DNA from: Oscillospiraceae bacterium
GTDB taxonomy: Bacteria > Bacillota > Clostridia > Oscillospirales > Acutalibacteraceae
Length of the DNA stretch: 12,571 bases
Direction: 5' to 3'
Assembly: GCA_902796295.1 (NCBI GenBank)
Contig: CADBOL010000323.1
Span: 1 to 12,571, forward strand
The position numbers and the translations under genes were made by a program. The stretch's first letter is position 1; every line of letters begins with the position of its first letter. Of the stretch, positions 7,551 through 12,571 are shown one piece after another. The notes under the pieces are model-generated. The model was not told where the DNA came from. It did no database searches and worked only from the letters and a program-made list of their open reading frames with translations.

Positions 7551-8918
7551 TCACTCGTAATTCTTAAGGAAATACTGCAGCACGGTGTTTGATGCCTTCA
7601 TGGCGGTTCCCGATCCCCATCCGGCTTCCTCCGCAAAACAGATTACCGCCAGAGGCAGGCTTTCCTTTTGTGAAAATCCGGCAAAAACGGATGTGCTCTT
7701 TTTGCCGTCATTCTCCGCCGTACCCGTTTTGGCGCACATTTCAAGCCCCGGGAAATTCCAATCGCCGTATTTGCCGGTGACATTGAAACGCATCATTGTT
7801 TTCAGCTTTGCCGCCGTCTGCGGATTCATTCTGACCATGATTTCGGGCATTCTGCCGACCACATCGCCGACTATACCCATAGACGCTATCCTGTCAGGTG
7901 AGTATCCCGTTCCTCCGTTGGCAATCGCGTTGATTATCGCAAGAAAATGAGTGGGATTCACCTGTGTGGTTGACTGCCCGATTCCCGCCCATCCGAGCTC
8001 TGTCTTGCTTGTTTTTGAGGGAGCGAATCTGCTGACGGTCAAAGGAACCTCTTTAGCCGAGAGATGTCTGTTGAAGCCGAGCGATTTTGCCGTCGCAAGC
8101 AGTTTATCTGCACCGAGCTCGATTGAAATCTGCGCAAAAGCGCAGTTGCATGACTGAGCCAGAGCCTGAGAAAAATCAATCTTACCGTGAACTCCGTTAC
8201 AGATTACCTTCCCGTCTCCCGTCTGATACTCCCCGGTGCACTCGAAGACCTTCGAATCAATATCGGGAATATTTTCAACGGCGCAGGCGGCCGTGATTAT
8301 TTTCATTATCGAGCCGGGCGTATATTTGGCGGAAACCGCTTTGTCAAGAAATACGCCCTCATACGCCGGATTTGTTCTCAGATCACGCGGCACATAATTC
8401 ACATCATAAGACGGCTTTGAGACACTGCAGAGAATCTCACCGGTCTTATAATTGCATACAATCAAAGTGCCGTTGAAGCTGCCCAGAGCTTCATAAGCGA
8501 TTTTATTAGCCTTGGAATCGATATTGAGCCTGATTGCTGAGCCGGTTCCGCTGCGTTTGAGATTCAGAATACCGTCAAATATATTGTAGCCGGAAAGATT
8601 GCTCCGGTAAAGGTTGTGTGTGCCGGTGGAGATAACTCCCGATGTATCACCGACTATGTGAAGCACGGCTTTTCTCACGGATGCGGAATCATTGAAGACT
8701 CTCTTGTTGTTTTTGCTTTCGGCGAGTACAATCCCGTTTCTGTCAGTTATTGTGCCGGCATTGACAACGGTGCCGTTTGAATAGATATGCTGATTTGCCT
8801 TATTCGTGGCCCAGTCCGAGCCGTTCATTATGAACTGCACGGCTATGACAGCCACACCCGCAAGGAAAAGAACAATAAGCGCATAAACAATACCCGCACG
8901 TCTGACGGTTTTATTCAT
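7551..8918 (-). CDS. Class B penicillin-binding protein (transpeptidase), PbpA/FtsI-like
   Basis: The 455-residue product is a D,D-transpeptidase that cross-links peptidoglycan stem peptides outside the membrane. One N-terminal membrane anchor lies at about 8-31. A short dimerisation-type region contains GTITDRNGIVLAES, matching the usual RGxIxDRNG motif. The transpeptidase domain has all three active-site motifs: SIMK with nucleophile Ser203 and Lys206, SCN at 256-258, and KTGTAE starting at Lys397. It is short for the class (FtsI and PBP2 are usually about 580 residues or more) and has no PASTA domain; it is closest in layout to compact PbpA proteins. Its ATG overlaps the stop of the SEDS gene in ATGA (8915-8918), so the two are translationally coupled and probably act as a pair. 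Whether it serves division, elongation or sporulation cannot be told. Confidence 0.93.
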   Translation of the reverse strand: MNKTVRRAGIVYALIVLFLAGVAVIAVQFIMNGSDWATNKANQHIYSNGTVVNAGTITDRNGIVLAESKNNKRVFNDSASVRKAVLHIVGDTSGVISTGTHNLYRSNLSGYNIFDGILNLKRSGTGSAIRLNIDSKANKIAYEALGSFNGTLIVCNYKTGEILCSVSKPSYDVNYVPRDLRTNPAYEGVFLDKAVSAKYTPGSIMKIITAACAVENIPDIDSKVFECTGEYQTGDGKVICNGVHGKIDFSQALAQSCNCAFAQISIELGADKLLATAKSLGFNRHLSAKEVPLTVSRFAPSKTSKTELGWAGIGQSTTQVNPTHFLAIINAIANGGTGYSPDRIASMGIVGDVVGRMPEIMVRMNPQTAAKLKTMMRFNVTGKYGDWNFPGLEMCAKTGTAENDGKKSTSVFAGFSQKESLPLAVICFAEEAGWGSGTAMKASNTVLQYFLKNYE

Positions 8919-10195
8919 ACTCTCACTCCCCTCCTTTTCGGCTTTGAGACACTCAGGTCGGGAGCCGGCATTTTAAACGGCGCGCCCGCAGCCCTGATAT
9001 AGGCAAGCAGGCCCCAGGAACAAATCAGACTCGATCCGCCGCGGCTTATGAAAGGCATTGTAACACCAGTGAGCGGAAGAAGGTCGGTAACTCCGAATAC
9101 ATTAAGTGATAACTGAAAAATAAGCATACCCGCCGCCGCAACCGCGGCAATGGCATAAAACGATGAGGCGGAGCCCTTCGCGGCCCTCACGGCAAAGATA
9201 CCGATACACGCAAAAGCTATCAGTACGGTAATGCCCGTCGCAAGACCCATCTCTTCGCAAATAACTCCGAATACAAGATCGGTGGATGCGGCGAAGATAT
9301 TGCGCAGTTTTCCTTCGCCTATACCGAGACCGAACAGGCCTCCCGAAGAAGAATAAATCAGAGTCCTCGTCTGCTGATAGCCGATTGAATCCATATAATC
9401 CCACACATGGCGGTATGCCGCAAATCTGTTTGCCACATACGGCTTGAAGGCAATTATGAGCACCGCGCCCACAAGCGCGCCGGAGCAAATCAGCGCAATA
9501 GTCTTTATATCGCCGGATCTCATATATGCTATAAGAATGAATGTGAAAAAGAAAATCAGCGCGGTGCCGAAATCCCTCATCAGAAACAGGAATCCGACAC
9601 AGGCAAGAGAAAACAGGATGTATTTGGTCAGCGACATATTTGAGAGCAGCTTTTCAAGTGAAACGGCTCCTACAAGCACAAACGCAACCTTTACGAGCTC
9701 GGAGGGCTGCACTGAAAACGGGCCGAAATCCAACCAGTTCAGCGCTCCGTTTGTCACCTTGGCAAAAACAATATTTACCGCAAGCAGGATAAGCGAACCG
9801 ATAGCCGCGGGATATCTGAGCGCCTCGGCAACCCTGACATTTCTTATAAGAACGGTTATTATCAGATATACGGTGACTCCCAGCCCTATTGCGATAAGCT
9901 GTTTGACGGCATAGTTTTCGCTGAATGTGGCGCAGACCGTAAGGCCTATTCCCGACAGGAAGAAGGCAATTGCCTCAAGCTCAAAATAATCCTTGCCGGT
10001 CACGATAACATTTATCATCATATACAGCCATTCAAAAGCAATATATCCGAAAAAAATGAAAATGAAGTTTTCACTTGACTCTCTGTCTCTGCCGATTACG
10101 CAGAATGCAGAAAGAATCTGAAACAGGCTTATAAGCACCATGACGGTTATCTGCCTGAATTCCGGCTGCCTGCCGGAAGCTTTCGCCTTTGCCAA
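8915..10195 (-). CDS. SEDS-family peptidoglycan glycosyltransferase (FtsW/RodA/SpoVE)
   Basis: The 426-residue polytopic membrane protein polymerises lipid II into glycan strands in partnership with a class B penicillin-binding protein. The start is TTG at 10193-10195, supported by GAGGTG (complement of 10201-10206) 5 nt upstream. About ten hydrophobic segments are visible. Family signatures occur in order: NWLDFGPFSVQPSELVK (153-169), GLFGLGIGEGKL (286-297), STDLVFGVICEEMG (304-317) and LTGVTMPFISRGGSSL (375-390). Asp306 in the TD motif corresponds to the catalytic Asp of RodA. The N-terminal half diverges more than the core. The C-terminal tail after about 402 is short, basic and cytoplasmic. 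The next gene overlaps by 4 bp and encodes the transpeptidase partner. FtsW, RodA and SpoVE cannot be told apart here, since no mre, fts or spo neighbour is present. Confidence 0.94.
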   Translation of the reverse strand: MAKAKASGRQPEFRQITVMVLISLFQILSAFCVIGRDRESSENFIFIFFGYIAFEWLYMMINVIVTGKDYFELEAIAFFLSGIGLTVCATFSENYAVKQLIAIGLGVTVYLIITVLIRNVRVAEALRYPAAIGSLILLAVNIVFAKVTNGALNWLDFGPFSVQPSELVKVAFVLVGAVSLEKLLSNMSLTKYILFSLACVGFLFLMRDFGTALIFFFTFILIAYMRSGDIKTIALICSGALVGAVLIIAFKPYVANRFAAYRHVWDYMDSIGYQQTRTLIYSSSGGLFGLGIGEGKLRNIFAASTDLVFGVICEEMGLATGITVLIAFACIGIFAVRAAKGSASSFYAIAAVAAAGMLIFQLSLNVFGVTDLLPLTGVTMPFISRGGSSLICSWGLLAYIRAAGAPFKMPAPDLSVSKPKRRGVRV

Positions 10196-10532
10196 GAAAT
10201 CACCTCACATTCTCATATGATGTTACAAATTTCGCATAAATGTAATGCCGCGTTTTTGTGCATCTTTACCCGATATTCAGTATTTTACACTATAAATATG
10301 AATATTTTTGCGTATCTGAATAAAATTTTAAAATTTTTATAAAATAACTTGCAAAAGCTTTTCTTTTATAGTATGATATTGGTATATTGAGGGTATGTTT
10401 GGATTTTTAGGCATTTTTCGCATTTCAAAGCTGTTAATCCGTACCAATAAAGATGTTTACGGCAGCGACACGGGGGACGTCAATGCGGAATAATACCATA
10501 CCCTACACGAATCAAAAAGAGGTTACTGCGGT
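10196..10532 (+). other. Divergent intergenic region with AT-rich tract and long leader
   Basis: No supported gene lies in these 337 bp between the divergent SEDS and PHP genes. The part near 10310-10348 is very AT-rich and contains two copies of AAAATTTT, possibly an UP-type element for the + promoter. From about 10384 to 10532 there is an untranslated leader of about 150 nt. In it GGGTATG (10391-10397) can pair with CATACCC (10497-10503), enclosing a GGATT/AATCC pairing (10402-10406 with 10436-10440). It matches no riboswitch class I recognise. No convincing minus-strand promoter for the SEDS gene was found. Confidence 0.5.
10349..10377 (+). promoter_or_regulatory. Sigma-70/SigA-type promoter for the PHP gene
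   Basis: TTGCAA (10349-10354), a 17-nt spacer and TATGAT (10372-10377), with an AT-rich tract immediately upstream. Transcription would start near 10384, leaving a leader of about 150 nt before the ATG at 10533. It may also drive the downstream leader ORF and mgtE. Confidence 0.6.
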
Positions 10533-11396
10533 ATGCTGGGAGATTTACACTGCCACACAAAATTATCAGACAGTTCCATGGGCATCGACGATCTCATCAT
10601 CCTCGCTCAGAAGCGCGGTATTGATACAATCGCCATTACCGACAGAGACTGTCAGGCAGGCAATGTCAGAGCAAAAATAATCGGTGAAAGAAAAGGAATA
10701 ACTGTTATACCCGGTGTTGAGCTGTCTGCGTATGACAGCAAGAGAGACTCTTACGCCGAGATTATCTGCTATCTTGCAGACTCTCCGGACAGACTTGAAG
10801 GCCTGTGTCACAGGAATATCGCGGCGCGCAAGAGAGCGGCTCAGATAATGACACTCAAGGTTGCCCGTCTTTATCCCATCTCCGCAGATCTTGTCACAAA
10901 ATGCGCTACCGGCTCAACCGCAGTTTTTGAATCGCATATTATGCATGCGCTTGCGGAATGCGGCCTGACCGACCGTCTTTACGGCGATCTTTATAAAGAG
11001 CTGTTTTCCCCCGAGAGCGAAAGCAATGTTCTTGTTACGGCAAAATATCCGGAGCCGGCTGAGATAGTTGATGCAATCCATGAGGCAGGCGGCATTGCCG
11101 TTCTCGCCCACCCCGCTTCGAGAAACAGTTTTGAGCTGCTTGAGGAGCTTGTACCTCTCGGGCTTGACGGCGTTGAAGTCTGGCACCCGGATAATACCGA
11201 GGAGCAGACCGAAACCCTGCTTAAATTTGCAAAGAAGCATTCTATACTTGCCATAGGCGGCACGGAGTTCAAAGGAATGTATTCAAACAAGCCTCTGTGT
11301 GTCGGCGATATAGGCACTCCCGAGGCAAATATCAAAGCTCTCATGAGCTACAAGTCAAAAAAGAGAAAGAAAAAAGCGGCGGAAAAAAACGCGTAA
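10533..11396 (+). CDS. PHP-domain protein with altered metal-binding motifs
   Basis: The 287-residue cytoplasmic protein starts at ATG 10533, with AAGAGG at 10517-10522. It has the PHP phosphoesterase layout of the YciV/RNase AM and nucleoside 3',5'-bisphosphatase group: DLHCHT (His6, His8), SDS with Asp13, AITDRD (36-39 region), PGVELSA with Glu63, FESHIMHAL (His135/His138), LAHPAS with His193, VEVWHPDN with His218, and GGTEFKG at 242-248. Several canonical ligand positions are changed. The TDHD motif is TDRD (Arg38). The His of the HILGY-like strand is apparently Glu76. The GSDFHG motif is GTEFKG (Glu245, Lys247). Family members use two or three metals to cleave phosphate esters. This protein may bind fewer metals, have changed chemistry, or only bind a ligand. 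The C-terminus is a Lys-rich tail. It lies upstream of mgtE with no obvious intervening promoter. Confidence 0.87.
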   Translation: MLGDLHCHTKLSDSSMGIDDLIILAQKRGIDTIAITDRDCQAGNVRAKIIGERKGITVIPGVELSAYDSKRDSYAEIICYLADSPDRLEGLCHRNIAARKRAAQIMTLKVARLYPISADLVTKCATGSTAVFESHIMHALAECGLTDRLYGDLYKELFSPESESNVLVTAKYPEPAEIVDAIHEAGGIAVLAHPASRNSFELLEELVPLGLDGVEVWHPDNTEEQTETLLKFAKKHSILAIGGTEFKGMYSNKPLCVGDIGTPEANIKALMSYKSKKRKKKAAEKNA

Positions 11397-11438
11397 TCCC
11401 GCCGGTTAAAATATCAATCATTCAAGGTGGTGAGATTC

Positions 11439-11525
11439 TTGAGCAGCGACAGTAGTCACGGTCGATTATGTCAGTTTAAAAATTCAATTGTCAGAAGTGT
11501 AACGGCTGTTCGGGAAACTGATTGA
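11439..11525 (+). CDS. Candidate 28-residue leader peptide upstream of mgtE
   Basis: A TTG at 11439 opens a 28-codon frame ending at TGA 11523-11525, preceded by AAGGTGGTGA (11424-11433), a near-perfect Shine-Dalgarno sequence 5 nt upstream. The predicted peptide begins MSSDSSHGRLCQFKNS and ends in AVRETD. It has no membrane segment or known domain. It ends 22 nt before the hairpin that overlaps the mgtE ribosome binding site. That position suits a leader peptide whose translation decides which RNA fold forms. The alternative is that the region is a structured RNA and the frame is fortuitous. Confidence 0.45.
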   Translation: MSSDSSHGRLCQFKNSIVRSVTAVRETD

Positions 11526-11546
11526 CCTAACGGTTATTCGGTGTTT

Positions 11547-11584
11547 TCACCCTTTGCGCTTTTGGCGGAAAGGGTGATTTTATT
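11547..11584 (+). terminator. Attenuator hairpin overlapping the mgtE ribosome binding site
   Basis: TCACCCTTTGCGC (11547-11559) pairs with GCGGAAAGGGTGA (11565-11577): 12 of 13 positions, 5-nt loop. It runs straight into TTTTATTTT. The right arm contains AAAGGGTGA, which is the Shine-Dalgarno sequence for the TTG start of mgtE at 11585. The hairpin could therefore act as an intrinsic terminator and also hide the ribosome binding site. A competing small hairpin, GGTG-TTTT-CACC (11540-11551), uses the left arm. Confidence 0.7.
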
Positions 11585-12571
11585 TTGGAAAATGAAGTAT
11601 TGCTCACAATACTGCAGAAAATGCTCACGGAAAACAAATTTTCCACAATAAAGGATATTCTCAGAGAGATGAATACCGTTGACATCGCTCAGACCATATC
11701 CGAGGCGGATCCCGAAAACCAGGTCAAAATATTCAGGCTTCTGCCCAAAGATTCATCTGCCGACGTCTTTTCATACCTCGACTCGGAGACCCAGGAAACG
11801 GTCATAAATTCAATAACCAATATCGAGGTCCATAACCTCGTTGAAGACATGTTCATAGATGATGCCGTTGACTTTCTTGAAGAAGTGCCGGCAAATGTCG
11901 TGACAAGAGTGCTTGCGCAGACCAGCAGGGAAACGAGAGACACGATAAACAAATTCCTGCGCTATCCCGAGGATTCCGCAGGCAGCATTATGACCGTTGA
12001 GATGGCGGCATTCCCCGAAGACTTCACGGTTGACGAGGCAATTGACGAACTGCGCAGGACTGCGCAGGACAAAGAATCGATTGAAACATGTTTCTGTACC
12101 GATTCCATGAGAAAACTCGTCGGCTCGCTCCCCCTTCGCAAGCTCATTGTGGCAAGGCCCGACAGGCTTCTCAAAGACATAATGTTTGACGATGACCGCC
12201 TTATCTGCGTCAATACGCTTGATGACCAGGAAACCGTTGCGGAAATAGTGCGCAAATACGACCTTCTTTCCGTTCCGGTTGTAGATAACGAGCACCGTCT
12301 TGTAGGCATCATCACAATCGACGATATCGTCGACGTCATCCAGGAAGAAAACACGGAAGACTTCGAAAAGATGGCTTTGCTGTTGCCGTCTGAAGACGAA
12401 TATCTGAAAACAAGCGTTTTCACTCTTACAAAGAACAGAATCGTATGGCTTCTCATACTTATGGTTTCCGCCACATTCACAGGCAGAATAATAACAAGCT
12501 TTGAGGATAAACTGGCCGTTTACACGGCTCTGACAGCGTGCATTCCCATGCTCATGGATACCGGTGGAAAC
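11585..12571 (+). CDS. mgtE: Magnesium transporter MgtE, 3'-partial
   Basis: 329 residues are visible before the window ends. The start is TTG at 11585, supported by GGGTGA about 7 nt upstream; the nearest in-frame ATG (11621) has no ribosome binding site. MgtE is a dimeric Mg2+ channel/transporter in the cytoplasmic membrane, gated by Mg2+ bound to its cytosolic domains. The N domain spans about 1-130, with the usual acidic helical repeats and ending in YPEDSAGSIMT. Two CBS domains follow, at about 133-195 and 199-257; the second has LLSVPVVDNEHRLVGIITIDD. A connecting helix leads to the first membrane segment from about 285. The last residues, PMLMDTGGN, match the conserved PxxxxxxGN entrance of the pore domain. 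Expression is probably controlled by the hairpin just upstream. The family call is secure. Confidence 0.95.
   Translation, partial: MENEVLLTILQKMLTENKFSTIKDILREMNTVDIAQTISEADPENQVKIFRLLPKDSSADVFSYLDSETQETVINSITNIEVHNLVEDMFIDDAVDFLEEVPANVVTRVLAQTSRETRDTINKFLRYPEDSAGSIMTVEMAAFPEDFTVDEAIDELRRTAQDKESIETCFCTDSMRKLVGSLPLRKLIVARPDRLLKDIMFDDDRLICVNTLDDQETVAEIVRKYDLLSVPVVDNEHRLVGIITIDDIVDVIQEENTEDFEKMALLLPSEDEYLKTSVFTLTKNRIVWLLILMVSATFTGRIITSFEDKLAVYTALTACIPMLMDTGGN

Noticed and set aside
10310..10348. Replication origin or phage attachment site suggested by repeated AAAATTTT
   Set aside because: No DnaA boxes, integrase gene or matching att repeat is present; it is better explained as an AT-rich promoter-upstream tract.
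10453..10680. 75-codon ORF overlapping the PHP gene start
   Set aside because: It has no ribosome binding site and runs out of frame through the well-supported PHP gene, so it is most likely a shadow frame.
11397..11546. M-box (ykoK) Mg2+ riboswitch upstream of mgtE
   Set aside because: A GGTGAG-like segment is present, but the conserved M-box core segments and stem order could not be found.

Overview
The window looks like a chromosomal segment from an anaerobic gut or rumen Firmicute of the class Clostridia (Ruminococcaceae/Oscillospirales-like). This is inferred from several signs: a SipW-type signal anchor fused to a dockerin-like module, Hint-domain surface proteins, a ferredoxin-fused aldo/keto reductase, strong AGGAGG-type ribosome binding sites, frequent TTG starts and moderate GC. 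No rRNA, tRNA, insertion sequence, CRISPR array or prophage gene was seen.

Layout. Positions 1-4999 are read on the + strand. They hold the 3' part of a secreted beta-rich protein ending in a Hint (intein/hedgehog-type) module, then a SipW-type, dockerin-bearing surface protein. After a terminator and a good sigma-70 promoter come an aldo/keto reductase with two 4Fe-4S motifs and a glycerophosphodiester phosphodiesterase-like protein. A hairpin terminator at 5004-5057 separates these from a convergent minus-strand block at 5087-10195. That block, in transcription order, is a SEDS peptidoglycan polymerase (FtsW/RodA/SpoVE family), a short class B penicillin-binding protein overlapping it by 4 bp, and a 796-residue signal-peptide-bearing multi-pass protein of unknown function. 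A divergent 337-bp intergenic region (10196-10532) holds a promoter and a long leader for a PHP-domain protein (+). This is followed by an unusual leader region and the 5' part of mgtE, which runs off the window.

How they may work together. The first two genes form a cell-surface module, perhaps for adhesion or assembly. The SEDS/bPBP pair is a glycosyltransferase-transpeptidase unit for septal, lateral or spore wall synthesis, and the downstream membrane protein may belong with it. The most interesting area is 11397-11590. There a 28-codon TTG-started ORF with a strong Shine-Dalgarno sequence precedes a hairpin whose 3' arm contains the mgtE Shine-Dalgarno sequence and runs into a U-rich tract. 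This is the architecture of an attenuator controlling Mg2+ uptake, but it does not resemble the M-box riboswitch. The PHP protein just upstream has lost several canonical metal-ligand residues.
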